NCBI RefSeq assembly: GCF_004348725.1 | Contig: NZ_SMKR01000017.1 | Span: forward strand, 1-60,451 | DNA from: Kribbella turkmenica | GTDB lineage: Bacteria > Actinomycetota > Actinomycetes > Propionibacteriales > Kribbellaceae | Direction: 5' to 3' | Length of the DNA: 60,451 nucleotides | In this document: positions 33,829-42,970 of the stretch, piece by piece | Position numbering within the stretch: position 1 is the first letter of the stretch | Layout: the number at the start of each line of letters is the position of its first letter | Notes under the pieces: model-generated | Seen by the model: the letters and a program-made list of their open reading frames with translations, nothing else | Told to the model about the DNA's origin: nothing | The model's database searches: none | Program-made: the position numbers and the translations under genes

Positions 33829-34730
33829 TCACCCCGGTTCTGCTCGCCGCCCTGGCCCTGGTGCTGACCGGCCCGGCGCCTGCCCTCCTGGCGCGCTCGT
33901 CGTGGCCCTACCGGATCCCCCGCGCCGCCGTCGCGCTCTGGCAGGCGATCGCCATCGCCGCGATCCTGGCAGCTCTCGGCGCCGGCATCTCGCTGTCCTA
34001 CTCGACCGCCGGCCGGCCTGGCGAGCCCAGCTTCGACCCGACATCCATCCGCGATCTCCTGGCCGCGGCGATCCTTGCTCTGACCGCACTGGTCCTGGTG
34101 AAGCTCCTCTGGGTGGCCGGACGAGTGGCGATTGGGACCAGAGCCCGCCGCAAACGGCACCGCGACCTGGTCGACGTACTGGCGACGCCTGACGGTCTGA
34201 TCCCCGGTCTGCGGGTGCTGTCCGAGGAGACGCCGCTCGCCTACTGCCTGCCAGCGTTGCGTGGCTCGAGGGTGGTCGTGTCGGTCGGAGCACTCGAGAG
34301 GCTCGACGAGAGCGAGCTGCACGCCGTACTGGCGCATGAGCAGGCGCACCTGCGGGCACGCCACGACCTGGTGCTGGAAGCGTTCACCGCACTGCACGAG
34401 GCCTTCCCGCGCTGGGTGCGCAGTGAGGTGGCGCTGGAACAGGCACGCACGCTGGTGGAACTGCTGGCGGACGACGACGCCCGCCGCCGCAACGGCCCTG
34501 GTCCACTGGCTCGAGCGCTCGTAGCCCTTGCCGGAGCGCCCGCACCAGCGGCCGGGCTCGCCGCGGCCACGTCGGCCACGGTTCTGCGGGTCCAGCGCCT
34601 GGCCGACCCCGAACCGCGCTACCCGTTGCTCTCGGGTGCGACGTACGCCGTCGCCGTCGGACTGCTCGTCCTGCCGACGGTCACCGTCGCAGCGCCGATC
34701 CTGACGGCGATCGTCGACGCGGTCAGCTGA
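33825..34730 (+). CDS. M56-family membrane metallopeptidase (BlaR1-like protease, sensor-less)
   Basis: 301 residues. Hydrophobic helices at the ends and near residues 70-95; the zinc motif AVLAHEQAHLRARHDL (HExxH) lies near residue 170, with ALEQARTLVELLADDDA after it as the third-ligand region. It lacks the extracellular penicillin-binding sensor domain of BlaR1, as is usual for actinobacterial homologues, so the signal is unknown. It overlaps blaI and would cleave or trigger loss of the repressor. It overlaps the convergent reductase gene by 8 nt at the stops. Confidence 0.88.
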   Translation: MITPVLLAALALVLTGPAPALLARSSWPYRIPRAAVALWQAIAIAAILAALGAGISLSYSTAGRPGEPSFDPTSIRDLLAAAILALTALVLVKLLWVAGRVAIGTRARRKRHRDLVDVLATPDGLIPGLRVLSEETPLAYCLPALRGSRVVVSVGALERLDESELHAVLAHEQAHLRARHDLVLEAFTALHEAFPRWVRSEVALEQARTLVELLADDDARRRNGPGPLARALVALAGAPAPAAGLAAATSATVLRVQRLADPEPRYPLLSGATYAVAVGLLVLPTVTVAAPILTAIVDAVS

Positions 34731-35283
34731 CCGACTTGTAGCGCAGCAGGGCGCCGCCGTTCGCCCACGGTCTGGCCTCGACCAGCTCCAGCACCCGGGT
34801 CTCGGCACTGTGGGGGAACACGGGCTTCCCGGCGCCGATCAGCACCGGGCAGACCCGGAGCTGAACCTCGTCGACGAGCCCGGCGATCAGCAGTGTGTGG
34901 AACAGCGAGATGCTGCCCCACAGGATGATGTCCTTGCCCTGCTCGCGCTTGAGCTCACGGACGTCCTCGACCGCGTCCCGGACCACCAGCGCCGACTCGT
35001 GCGCGCCCCACGGCGCATTGTCGAGCGTCCGCGACACGACCACCTTGCGCAACGCGTTCAGCTTCGGCGCGATCGGGTTGTCGGCCGCCCCCTGCGTCGG
35101 CCAGGCGGCCGCGAACAGCCGGTACGTCTCCGCCCCGAGCAGCATCGTGTCGACGGTCTCGAGCAGGGCCAGGTTGTCCACGTCCGCCTGCTCGGCGATC
35201 GTGCCGGAGAAGTCGAGGCCGCCGTCGGAGTCGGCGGCGTACCCGTCGAGTGTCACGTACTCCTGGAAGATCAACCGTCTCAT
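34723..35283 (-). CDS. Dihydrofolate-reductase-family protein (RibD C-terminal type)
   Basis: 186 residues. MRRLIFQEYVTLDGYAADSDGGL and LLGAETYRLFAAAWPTQ are typical of the RibD_C/YwjB-like reductase family, with KDIILWGSISLFHTLLIAGLVDEVQLRV providing the nucleotide-binding strand-loop. It is a probable NADPH-dependent reductase of unknown substrate, not a folate-pathway DHFR. The small membrane ORF at 35293 precedes it by 9 nt, so they are probably co-transcribed. Confidence 0.87.
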   Translation of the reverse strand: MRRLIFQEYVTLDGYAADSDGGLDFSGTIAEQADVDNLALLETVDTMLLGAETYRLFAAAWPTQGAADNPIAPKLNALRKVVVSRTLDNAPWGAHESALVVRDAVEDVRELKREQGKDIILWGSISLFHTLLIAGLVDEVQLRVCPVLIGAGKPVFPHSAETRVLELVEARPWANGGALLRYKSVS

Positions 35284-35292
35284 CCGAGAAAA

Positions 35293-35388
35293 CTACCCGA
35301 AGTTCTTCCCTTCGCCTCGCGCGACCGCCAGCAGCACCAGCCCCGACAGAACCAGCAGAACCACCATGGTGATGACGAACGTCAGCAC
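35293..35388 (-). CDS. 31-residue single-pass membrane protein (unannotated small ORF)
   Basis: GTG 35388 opens an ORF of 31 residues: a hydrophobic helix (TFVITMVVLLVLSGLVLLAV) followed by a basic tail ARGEGKNFG and TAG. GGGGAG lies 4 nt upstream. It fits between the threonine-aldolase-like gene and the reductase gene and would be skipped by usual length cut-offs. Function is unknown; one membrane span with the positive tail on the cytoplasmic side fits small regulatory membrane proteins. Conservation should be checked before it is believed. Confidence 0.55.
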   Translation of the reverse strand: MLTFVITMVVLLVLSGLVLLAVARGEGKNFG

Positions 35389-35437
35389 TTCTCTCCCCGA
35401 ATCCCCGCAACCGACCTCACTGAAAGGTCTTACGCCC

Positions 35438-36529
35438 TCATTGTTCCAGAAGTTCCCCGTAGGCCTTGGCCACTTCGTCGACCTGCCAGTCCAACGTGTT
35501 CGGAGTCACCACCAGCTCCGCCCACGACCAGCCGGGGACGTCGGCCGGCCGCCACGGCGGGCAGATCGCCTCGCGGGTGCGCTCCATCCGCTCCACCGAC
35601 GCCACGTCGATCGCCTCGGCGGCCCGGGGCGCGTAGACGCGGAACGAGTTCGTCTGCGGCGGCTCCGGGAACACCCGGAATCCTTCGCTCTGCAAGGCCA
35701 TCGAGAGCTCGACGGCCCGCTGGTACAGGTCGCCCATCCGCGGCAGCACGGTCCGCAGTCCCGCGCGCGCGGAGACGGCGTACGGGAACAGCGTGTACAT
35801 GTTGCCACCGAGCCTGCGCTGCCAACGCCGTACTTCGGCGATCACGTCCTCCGGACCGGCCAGCGCGGCACCGCTCAGCCCGCCGAGCACCTTGTAGAAC
35901 GACACGTAGACACTCGAGGCGAGCGCAGCCACCTCAGCAAAGCTGTGCTCCAGGTACGGCGTGCTCTCCCACAGCCGAGCGCCATCGAGATGCAATGGCA
36001 CGCCGCGCTTCGCACAGGACTCGGCGAACACCACCAACTCGTCCCATGTCGGCAGAACGAAGCCGGCGTCCCGCAGGGGCAGCTCCAGCGTGACAGCGGC
36101 CAGCTTCCCCGGGATGGCGGCCAGCTCGTCCGGCCGGGGCTGCCGGGGCTCGGACGTCAGCCGCTCGATCCGCAGCCCGTGGACCTCCTCCAGCGCGTTG
36201 AGCTCGTGGACCAGCAGGTGGGAGAGGCCGTGTACCGCGACCCGGCTGGTCCCCGCACGGTCGGCGTACACCCGCAGGACGCTCTGCTGGGCCATGATCC
36301 CGGTGGGCATGAACACGGCCGCCGGCTTGCCCAGCAGGTCGGCGACCTCCTGCTCCAGCACGGTGACGTCACCGCCGGCGCCGTACCCGTCGGCCTCCTC
36401 CTCGGTCGCGGCCTCGACGAGCTCCTGCAGCCTGGTCCGCACCGGGGCCTTGTGCCCGGACAGCCAGCGCTCGCAGTTGGCGGCCGCGGCTCTGCGGCGG
36501 GCCCGGAGGTCGTCTGAGGTAGTAGCCAC
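35438..36529 (-). CDS. PLP-dependent threonine-aldolase/beta-eliminating-lyase-family enzyme
   Basis: 363 residues, aspartate-aminotransferase fold. PAAVFMPTGIMAQQSVLRV, PLHLDGARLWE (Asp binding the pyridine nitrogen) and VSFYKVLGGLSG (Schiff-base Lys) match low-specificity L-threonine aldolases. It would split threonine or a beta-hydroxy amino acid to glycine and an aldehyde. The N-terminal ~50 residues are an extra helical lead, and the C-terminus carries an unusual Trp-rich stretch (PGWSWAELVV). It heads a leftward group with the small membrane ORF and the reductase. Confidence 0.85.
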   Translation of the reverse strand: MATTSDDLRARRRAAAANCERWLSGHKAPVRTRLQELVEAATEEEADGYGAGGDVTVLEQEVADLLGKPAAVFMPTGIMAQQSVLRVYADRAGTSRVAVHGLSHLLVHELNALEEVHGLRIERLTSEPRQPRPDELAAIPGKLAAVTLELPLRDAGFVLPTWDELVVFAESCAKRGVPLHLDGARLWESTPYLEHSFAEVAALASSVYVSFYKVLGGLSGAALAGPEDVIAEVRRWQRRLGGNMYTLFPYAVSARAGLRTVLPRMGDLYQRAVELSMALQSEGFRVFPEPPQTNSFRVYAPRAAEAIDVASVERMERTREAICPPWRPADVPGWSWAELVVTPNTLDWQVDEVAKAYGELLEQ

Positions 36530-36559
36530 GCCCTCATCCTCTCGTGCGCCGCAAACGGA

Positions 36560-37234
36560 TCAGACCTCGGTGGTCACCACATGCTGCCCCTGGAGCGTCC
36601 TGATCTGCACCGACTTCACCTGGTCGATCGGCACGAGCACACCGCCGGCGAACCAGCTGCCCTCGCGGGCCGACTTCTCCGACACCGACCAGGTGCCGGC
36701 CACCCAGGTCTTGCCGCCCTTGTCGGTGACGAGCATCTCGCACTCGGCCCCCGCCTTCAGACCGGTCAGCTTCACCTCGACCCAGCTCCACCCGCCCCGC
36801 GGCTCGACCGTGGTCGCCATCGTCGTACCAGTGGTGCCGTCCGTCGCGATCACCTGCTTGGCCCCGGCCACCGGTGCGTCGGCCGGGCTCACGCTCTGCC
36901 GGCCGATCAGGATCCCGCCGGCCAGTGCACCGGCGATCACCACGACCGCTGCGGCCGCCATCAACCACCGAGACCGCCGCCGTCGCTCGGGCGCTGCCGT
37001 GGTCCGCACCTCGCGGAGAGTGCGCTGCAGCAGAAGGTCACCGTCGGGCGGCGGACCCTCCAGGAACGCCTCCGGCGGCACCTCACCGAGGAACTCCTTC
37101 ATCTCCTCGAGCTCGGCCAGCTCGGCCCGGCAGTCTGCGCACGTCGCCAGGTGCTGATCGACTTCACGAGCCTCGTCGGGCTCCAGCGCGCCGAGGACAT
37201 AGGCGCCGAGCTGCGAGCTGTCGTGCTCGTTCAT
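36560..37234 (-). CDS. Anti-sigma factor with ZAS domain and RskA-type ectodomain
   Basis: 224 residues. The zinc anti-sigma motif HLATCADC is at 28-35 (His28, Cys32, Cys35). One membrane helix is at about 93-117 (WLMAAAAVVVIAGALAGG), and the extracytoplasmic part resembles RskA (GTTGTTMATTVEPRGGWSW, GKTWVAGTWSV). It should hold the coupled ECF sigma at the membrane until proteolysis. Its ATG overlaps the sigma stop (ATGA). Confidence 0.93.
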   Translation of the reverse strand: MNEHDSSQLGAYVLGALEPDEAREVDQHLATCADCRAELAELEEMKEFLGEVPPEAFLEGPPPDGDLLLQRTLREVRTTAAPERRRRSRWLMAAAAVVVIAGALAGGILIGRQSVSPADAPVAGAKQVIATDGTTGTTMATTVEPRGGWSWVEVKLTGLKAGAECEMLVTDKGGKTWVAGTWSVSEKSAREGSWFAGGVLVPIDQVKSVQIRTLQGQHVVTTEV

Positions 37235-37779
37235 CGGGCCACCTCCCCCTTTCCTCGAGCCGGCACAGGGTCTCCGCTCATCACCGCGCGCAGTGCCCGG
37301 AGGGCGTAGTACGACCTCGATTTCACCGTACCGGGCGGGACACCGAGCTCCTTCGCGGCCTCGGCCACCGACCGGCCGCGGTAGTACAACTGCACCAGCA
37401 CCTCGCGGTGCTCGGCGGACACCTGGTCCAGCGCGTCCAGCACCACCATCGTGTTCACCACCGACTCGGAGTGGTCGCCTTCCACCGGTGTCCGCTCCTC
37501 CACGTCCGCCACCTCGGTCGGCCGGGCCGCGCGCGCCCTGGCCCGGTCGGTGACGATGTTGCGCGCCACCGTCAGTAGCCAGCCGCGGACGGAGCCCTTG
37601 CCTTCGGTCAGGTCATCCGCGTGCTTCCACGCCCGGACCAGCGTCTCCTGTACGACGTCCTCCGCGGCGGCCCGGTCCCCGGTGAGCCTGGTCGCGTAGG
37701 CGAGCAGGCTGCGGCCGTGTTCGGCGTACAGGACCCGGACAAGCGCCTCGGCAGCCTCTGGGCTCCGGTAGTCACCCAC
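37231..37779 (-). CDS. ECF RNA polymerase sigma factor (SigK/SigL-like)
   Basis: 182 residues from GTG 37779 (MGDYRSPEAAEALVRVL). Region 2 LTGDRAAAEDVVQETLVRAWK and region 4 YYRGRSVAEAAKELGVPPGTVKSR are clear. TATCGT ends 7 nt before this GTG and no Shine-Dalgarno is seen, which suggests a leaderless message; the frame is open to GTG 37827. It is coupled to the RskA-type anti-sigma. A likely target is the lipoprotein gene upstream, which is preceded by an AAC-N17-CGT element. Confidence 0.9.
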   Translation of the reverse strand: MGDYRSPEAAEALVRVLYAEHGRSLLAYATRLTGDRAAAEDVVQETLVRAWKHADDLTEGKGSVRGWLLTVARNIVTDRARARAARPTEVADVEERTPVEGDHSESVVNTMVVLDALDQVSAEHREVLVQLYYRGRSVAEAAKELGVPPGTVKSRSYYALRALRAVMSGDPVPARGKGEVAR

Positions 37780-37848
37780 CGACCGCACGATACCGGCAAC
37801 AGCGGGCACCCACACCGCAACCACCAAGCAGGTGGCCTGGTATGTCGC

Positions 37849-38349
37849 TCAGTAGCCGTAGTCGTCATCGCCGGCCGGCTGGGTCGTGTTCTTCTTGCCG
37901 TCCGCACCGACAACCCACCAGACACCGCCCACGGCCTGGCCCTTGGCCTCACCGGCCCGGGTGTCCTGGGCGAACAGGTAGATCGGCAGCCCGCCGATGG
38001 ACAACTGCTTGCTGCCGTCATTCCGGGTCACCGTGCCTACCAGGGAGGCGTCGATGCCCTCGAGTTGCGGCGTGCCCTCACCGGCCGGCACGACCGGCCA
38101 CTTGGCCAGGCAGTCGCCCTCGCAGTTCGACGTGCCGGGGGTGTCCTTGTCGAAGACGTACACGGTCCGCCCGTTGCCGTCGACAACCACCTTGCCGAGG
38201 CCGGCGACCTCCCCGGTCGCCAGTTTCGGCGCGCTGCTCGCGGCCGTGGTCGCGCCCCCGGCTGCCGGGGTCTCGCTCTCGTCGCCACAGGCGGTGAGTC
38301 CGGCCAGACCGAGCGCGACCACACCGATGACACTGCCCAGACGCTTCAT
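37849..38349 (-). CDS. Lipoprotein with two secreted-repeat (DUF/COG4315) units
   Basis: 166 residues with a lipobox LAGLTAC (Cys21) after a short signal. Two copies of the secreted repeat follow: GRTVYVFDKDTPGTSNCEGDCLAKWPVV-type (about 60-105; Cys pair CEGDC) and a second, GGLPIYLFAQDTRAGEAKGQ (about 125-155). The first motif is the typical one with paired Cys. The family is secreted and of unknown function, often under ECF control. It ends 69 nt before the chosen sigma start, in the same direction, so it may be the first gene of this group. Confidence 0.85.
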   Translation of the reverse strand: MKRLGSVIGVVALGLAGLTACGDESETPAAGGATTAASSAPKLATGEVAGLGKVVVDGNGRTVYVFDKDTPGTSNCEGDCLAKWPVVPAGEGTPQLEGIDASLVGTVTRNDGSKQLSIGGLPIYLFAQDTRAGEAKGQAVGGVWWVVGADGKKNTTQPAGDDDYGY

Positions 38350-38384
38350 GATGCTCTCTCCTCCAGGGTGCCGATACCGGCCAC

Positions 38385-38407
38385 ACGTCCGGGATGCCGG
38401 AACGGTT
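38385..38407 (-). promoter_or_regulatory. ECF-type promoter candidate for the lipoprotein gene
   Basis: Minus strand AAC (38405-38407), 17 nt, CGT (38385-38387), about 36 nt upstream of the start. AAC...CGT is the generic ECF form. Weak, by eye. Confidence 0.35.
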
Positions 38408-38433
38408 CAACCGGGAGGGTTATCGTCGTCGGC

Positions 38434-38757
38434 ATGAGTCAGCACATCCCGGCCGCGGTTCAGCGCGTGCTCACCGCGATCCACGAGCAGGACAACGACG
38501 CCTTCGTCGCCGCGTTCGCCCCGGACGGGTACGTCGACGACTGGGGCCGCGAGTTCCGCGGCCCGGACCGGATCCGTTCCTGGAGCGAGAACGAGCTGAT
38601 CGGCAAGCGGGCCACCTTCACCGGCACCGAGGTGTCGACCCCCGGCAACCCGCTCACGATCGCCACCCAGGTCGGCGGCGACGGCTTCAACGGCCCGTCC
38701 CACTTCACCTTCGACGTCCGGGACGACCGGATCGCCTCGATGGCGATCACCGCCTGA
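38434..38757 (+). CDS. SnoaL/NTF2-like protein
   Basis: 107 residues from ATG 38434 (MSQHIPAAVQRVLTAIHEQD). Cone-shaped alpha+beta fold pattern: helix, AFVAAFAPDGYVDDWGREF, RIRSWSENELIG, then strands HFTFDVRDDRIASMAIT. Members bind or isomerise small polar or polyketide-like molecules; the function here is unknown. It is a lone forward gene between two leftward groups and nearly abuts the smc stop (23 bp). Confidence 0.8.
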   Translation: MSQHIPAAVQRVLTAIHEQDNDAFVAAFAPDGYVDDWGREFRGPDRIRSWSENELIGKRATFTGTEVSTPGNPLTIATQVGGDGFNGPSHFTFDVRDDRIASMAITA

Positions 38758-38780
38758 GCATCACCCGGCGGGCCGGAAGG

Positions 38781-41700
38781 TCAGACCGGCTCGGGTTCGC
38801 GGATCCGCTGGGAGATGACGGAGGAGACGCCGTCGCCGCGCATGGTGACGCCGTACAGCGCGTCTGCGACCTCCATCGTCCGCTTCTGGTGCGTGATGAC
38901 GAGGAGCTGGCTGTTCTCCCGCAGTTCCTCGTAGATCTCCAGCAGGCGGCCAAGGTTGGTGTCGTCCAGCGCGGCCTCGACCTCGTCGAGGATGTAGAAC
39001 GGCGACGGCCGGGCCTTGAACAGCGCGACCAGGAAGGCGACCGCGACCAGCGACCGCTCCCCACCGGACAGCAGCGACAGCCGCTTGACCTTCTTGCCCG
39101 GCGGGCGCGCCTCGACATCGATGCCGGTGGCAAGCATGTCGCCGGGGTCGGTGAGCACCAGCCGGCCCTCACCGCCCGGGAACAGCCGGCTGAAGACGTG
39201 CTGGAAGGCGACCTCGACGTCGCGGTAGGCCTCGGTGAAGACCTGCTCGACCCGATCGTCGACCTCCTTGACGATGTCCATCAGGTCCCGCCGGGACTTC
39301 TTCAGGTCGTCGAGCTGCTCGGACAGGAAGCGGTGTCGCTCCTCCATCGCCTCGAACTCCTCCAGCGCGAGCGGGTTGATCCGCCCGAGCTGGTTCAGCG
39401 CCCGCTCGGCCTGCTTGAGCCGCTTCTCCACCTTGGTCCGGTCGAACGGCTCACCCTCGAGCTCGAGGGTGTTCTCCTCGCCGTCCTTCGGCAGCGGCGG
39501 CACCAGCTGGTCGGGGCCGTACTCGGCGACCAGCGCGTCGACCTCGATGCCGAGCTCGCCGAGCGCCTTCTCGTACAGCGCCTCCAGCCGCATCTTCTGC
39601 TCGGCCCGCGCCAGCGCGTCCCGGTGCACGGTGTTGGTCAGCTGCTCCAGCTCGGAGCTCAGGTTCCGGGTCGCGGACCTCGCCTGCGCGAGCGCCTGCT
39701 CACGGTCCGCCCGCTGCGCCTGGATCTCGGCCCGCTCGGCCGCGGCCTGCTGCAGCGAGGACTCCAGCCGGGCCAGCACGTGGCCGGCGGCCAGGTGCAC
39801 GGCGTGCGCCGCCTCCGCCTGCCGGGCCCGGCGGGCCGCGCGAGCGACCGCCCGCGCCCGTGCCTCGCGCTCCTGCCGGGCCGCGCGCTCCAGCGAGTCC
39901 GCGCGTCCGGACAGCGCCCGCGCGCGCTCCTCGGTCGTCCGCAGCGCCAGCCGCGCCTCCATCTCGGCCGCCCGGCCCGCCTTGGCCGCCTCGGCCAGAC
40001 GGTCCCGTTCGGTGGTGTCGGGCTCGTCGCCGTCGTCGTCGAACTGCTCGGCGTCGGTGAGCCGCTCCTCCAGCTCGGCCAGTCCGGACAGGTTCCGGTC
40101 GCGCTCCTCCTCGGCCGCCGCGATCGCCTCGGCCATCCGCTGAGCCTCGCCCCGGGACGCCTTCGCCAGCGACCCGAAGTGCGCCAACTGCTCGGCCACC
40201 GCGGCCATGGCCGCGTCCGACTCGTGCAGCCGGGCCAGCGTGATCTCGACGGTGTCCTTCTGCCGGGTCCGCTCGTCCTCCAGGGCCTGCAGCTCGAACC
40301 GCAGCCGCTCGCTCCGCGCGGTGGCCTCGGTCAGCTTCTCCGCCGCCTCGTCGACCGCGGACTGCACCTCGATCAGGCTGGGCGCGGCGTCCGAGCCGCC
40401 GTACGCGAAGTGTGCACCCAGTACGTCGCCGGCGCGGGTGGTGCAGGTGACGTCGGGCAGATGCCGCACGAGCGACTGAGCCGCTGGTACGTCGTCCACC
40501 ACGGCGACCTTGCGCAGCAGCCGCCGCAACGCGGGCCGCAGGCTACCCGGGCAGTCCACGACGTCGACGGCGTACGACGCTCCGTACGGCAACTGGGGCC
40601 AGGACGTGTAGTCGTCGGCGGGCGCGTCGCCCAAAAGCAACCCGGCACGCCCGAGGTCGTGCTGCTTGAGGTGACCGACCGCCTCGAGCGCGGCGTCGGC
40701 ATGGGTGACGGCGACGGCGTCGGCGGCTTCACCGAGCGCCGCGGCGATCGCGGTCTCGTAACCGGAGCGCACGCTCAGCAGCGCGGCCACCGACCCCATC
40801 AGCCCGTTCACCTGCTCGGAGGCCGCCAGCAGCGCGCCGGCGCCGTCCTTGCGGTTCAGACCGAGCTCGAGAGCTTCCTTCCGGGCAGCGAGGCCGGTGC
40901 GCTCGCGTTCGGCGTCACGCTCCTCCGCGCGCAGCTTGGCGAGCCGCTCGTCCATCTCGTCCAGGACCGCCTGGGCTGCCTCGTACTCCTCGTCCAGGCC
41001 CCGCTCACCGGCGTCCAGGCCGGCCACCTGGGTCTCCAGCGCGGTGAAGTCGTGCTGCGCCTTGGCAGCCCGGGCCTCCGCCTCCCGCATGTTGGTCGCC
41101 AGCCGGCCGATCTCGGACTCGGCCGCGGCCGCGCGGCTCCTCAGCGCGTTCACCTGGCCGGTCAGCCGGGCCAGGCCCTCGCGGCGGTCCGCCGCGGCCC
41201 GGATCAGCGCGGCGATCCGGCGCTCCTCCTCGGCCTCCTGCGCCTCCAGCTGCTGGCGCCGCTCGACCGCCTCGGCGAGCAGCTCGGAGTGCGCTTCGAC
41301 CTCGGCCTCGATCTGCGCCTCGGTCTCGCGGACCCGGGCGGCCTCCAGCTCGAGCTCGTCCGGGTCCCGCCCGGTCCGCGGCTCCTCGGCCTCGTCGTTC
41401 AGCGAACGGATCCGGTCCGCGGCGATCCGCGCCGTTCCCTTGATCTTCTCGCCGAAGCCGGACAGCTGGTACCAGGTGTCCTGGGCGGCCTGCAGGGCCG
41501 GCGCGTCCTCGCGCAGCGCGTCCTCCAGCTCGGCCTCGAGCTCCCGGGCCTCGCGCAGCTTGGCCTCGGTCTCGGCGCGGCGCTCGGTCAGCCGCGCCTC
41601 GTCCTTGAGCTCGGCCTCCAACGCGGACTGCGCCTGCACGATGTCGTCGGCCAGCAACCGGGCCCGGCCGTCGCGGACCTCGGCCTGGATCGTCACCGCC

Positions 41701-42341
41701 CGGCGCGCCACCTCCGCCTGGCGCCCGAGCGGCTTCAGCTGACGGCGGATCTCGGTGATCAGGTCGCCGAGGCGGTGCAGGTTGCCCTCGGTGGCCTCCA
41801 GCTTCCGGATCGCCTTTTCCTTGCGCTTGCGATGCTTCAGGACACCGGCGGCCTCCTCGACGAACCCGCGCCGGCCCTCCGGCGTGGCGCGCAGGATCGA
41901 GTCGAGCTGGCCCTGGCCGACGATGACGTGCATCTCCCGGCCGATGCCGGAGTCGCTGAGCAGTTCCTGGACGTCGAGCAGCCGGCAGTTCTGGCCGTTG
42001 ATCTGGTAGTCGGACCCGCCGTTGCGGAACATCGTCCGCGAGATCGTCACCTCGGCGTACTCGATCGGCAGCGCGCCGTCGGTGTTGTCGATCGTCAGCA
42101 CGACCTCGGCGCGGCCCAGCGGGGCGCGGCCGGAGGTGCCGGCGAAGATGACGTCCTCCATCTTGCCGCCGCGCAGCGACTTCGCGCCCTGCTCGCCCAT
42201 CACCCAGGCGAGGGCGTCGACCACGTTGGACTTCCCGGAGCCGTTCGGACCGACGATGCAGGTGATGCCCGGTTCGAAGTTCATCGTCGTGGCCGACGCG
42301 AACGACTTGAAGCCTCGGAGCGTCATGCTCTTCAAATACAA
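38781..42341 (-). CDS. smc: Chromosome segregation ATPase SMC
   Basis: 1186 residues from TTG 42341 (YLKSMTLRGFKSFASATT), chosen because GGAG lies 9 nt upstream and the family begins at this point; the ATG at 42401 adds a non-family lead. Walker A CIVGPNGSGKSNVVDALAW near 30, two long coiled coils either side of a hinge (about 490-650; AALLSVRSGYETAIAAALGE), the signature KRLSLLSGGERSLVAVAFL and Walker B FYILDEVEAALDD near the C-terminus. It compacts and separates chromosomes with ScpA/B, not in the window. The long antisense ORFs over this gene are shadows. Confidence 0.97.
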   Translation of the reverse strand: MYLKSMTLRGFKSFASATTMNFEPGITCIVGPNGSGKSNVVDALAWVMGEQGAKSLRGGKMEDVIFAGTSGRAPLGRAEVVLTIDNTDGALPIEYAEVTISRTMFRNGGSDYQINGQNCRLLDVQELLSDSGIGREMHVIVGQGQLDSILRATPEGRRGFVEEAAGVLKHRKRKEKAIRKLEATEGNLHRLGDLITEIRRQLKPLGRQAEVARRAVTIQAEVRDGRARLLADDIVQAQSALEAELKDEARLTERRAETEAKLREARELEAELEDALREDAPALQAAQDTWYQLSGFGEKIKGTARIAADRIRSLNDEAEEPRTGRDPDELELEAARVRETEAQIEAEVEAHSELLAEAVERRQQLEAQEAEEERRIAALIRAAADRREGLARLTGQVNALRSRAAAAESEIGRLATNMREAEARAAKAQHDFTALETQVAGLDAGERGLDEEYEAAQAVLDEMDERLAKLRAEERDAERERTGLAARKEALELGLNRKDGAGALLAASEQVNGLMGSVAALLSVRSGYETAIAAALGEAADAVAVTHADAALEAVGHLKQHDLGRAGLLLGDAPADDYTSWPQLPYGASYAVDVVDCPGSLRPALRRLLRKVAVVDDVPAAQSLVRHLPDVTCTTRAGDVLGAHFAYGGSDAAPSLIEVQSAVDEAAEKLTEATARSERLRFELQALEDERTRQKDTVEITLARLHESDAAMAAVAEQLAHFGSLAKASRGEAQRMAEAIAAAEEERDRNLSGLAELEERLTDAEQFDDDGDEPDTTERDRLAEAAKAGRAAEMEARLALRTTEERARALSGRADSLERAARQEREARARAVARAARRARQAEAAHAVHLAAGHVLARLESSLQQAAAERAEIQAQRADREQALAQARSATRNLSSELEQLTNTVHRDALARAEQKMRLEALYEKALGELGIEVDALVAEYGPDQLVPPLPKDGEENTLELEGEPFDRTKVEKRLKQAERALNQLGRINPLALEEFEAMEERHRFLSEQLDDLKKSRRDLMDIVKEVDDRVEQVFTEAYRDVEVAFQHVFSRLFPGGEGRLVLTDPGDMLATGIDVEARPPGKKVKRLSLLSGGERSLVAVAFLVALFKARPSPFYILDEVEAALDDTNLGRLLEIYEELRENSQLLVITHQKRTMEVADALYGVTMRGDGVSSVISQRIREPEPV

Positions 42342-42541
42342 AGCGAAGCTCTCCAACCCGTGAAAGGACAGACGATACCGAAGGAACCGCCATAACTGCA
42401 CATGACGCCAGTACTGCTCGTGACGCTGCCGCTACCCGGGGGAAGTAGTTCCGCTTCGCAGTCTACAAAGACATATCCGCGGACCGTGGGAGGCCGACCG
42501 ATGCGCACGGCGGGCGGGGTCAGGAAGCTCGACATTCAGGC

Positions 42542-42578
42542 AAAAAAGGCGGCGGAGGCCCGGACGGGGGCCACCGCC
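42542..42578 (-). terminator. Rho-independent terminator of the small coiled-coil gene
   Basis: Read leftward: GGCGG-t-GGCCC, 6-nt loop, GGGCC-t-CCGCC, then GCC and TTTTTT (42547-42542). This is one of the few hairpins here with a true U-tract. It lies 50 nt past the stop. Confidence 0.8.
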
Positions 42579-42628
42579 GTGGTTGTGCGGACGGTAGAGA
42601 TGGAACTCTGTTGTCGCGGCTCGGGTCC

Positions 42629-42829
42629 TCAGACCGAAGCAGGGGCGCGCAGTGCCTCGTCGACGGTGAGCAGCCGGCCCTCGTGGACCTGCGCGACGAG
42701 GTGGTCGTTCTCTGCCTGCAGACGCATCACGTGCGCCTCCAGATCTGCGACACGCCGGTTGAGCAGTCGAACCTGCTCGAGCATGCGCGGGTCAGTGCCT
42801 CCAAGGTGCCCTAGAAGAGCCTTGGCCAT
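42629..42829 (-). CDS. 66-residue coiled-coil protein between smc and mutM
   Basis: ATG 42829 (MAKALLGHLGG) has GGAGG 9 nt upstream; the frame open to 42877 is longer but lacks a site. The protein is a Gly-rich lead followed by a predicted coiled coil (LEQVRLLNRRVADLEAHVMR ... LQAENDHLVAQ). I have no name for it; small proteins of this kind occur near smc/mutM in other actinobacteria by my recollection. It could pair with a division or wall protein. It has its own terminator. Confidence 0.75.
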   Translation of the reverse strand: MAKALLGHLGGTDPRMLEQVRLLNRRVADLEAHVMRLQAENDHLVAQVHEGRLLTVDEALRAPASV

Positions 42830-42970
42830 TGTGCTGTCCTCCGGAAGGGTTCTGGCCTGTGAGCGCTCCTGGTCCACGGAGCGCCTAACAAATAATGTGT
42901 GCCGTCTTTCAGGGTGACACTGGCGGGGCCGACGGTCAACCTAGGCCCTCACTCTCCAACGATACCTCTC

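Noticed and set aside
38394-42395. A forward ORF of 1333 codons opposite smc
   Set aside because: It is the mirror of smc codon bias, His/Arg/Leu/Gly-rich with no family motif; smc on the minus strand has all its motifs.
42342-42628. A small RNA gene in the smc upstream gap
   Set aside because: The hairpin with T-tract fits a terminator of the coiled-coil gene; I see no separate promoter on that strand.
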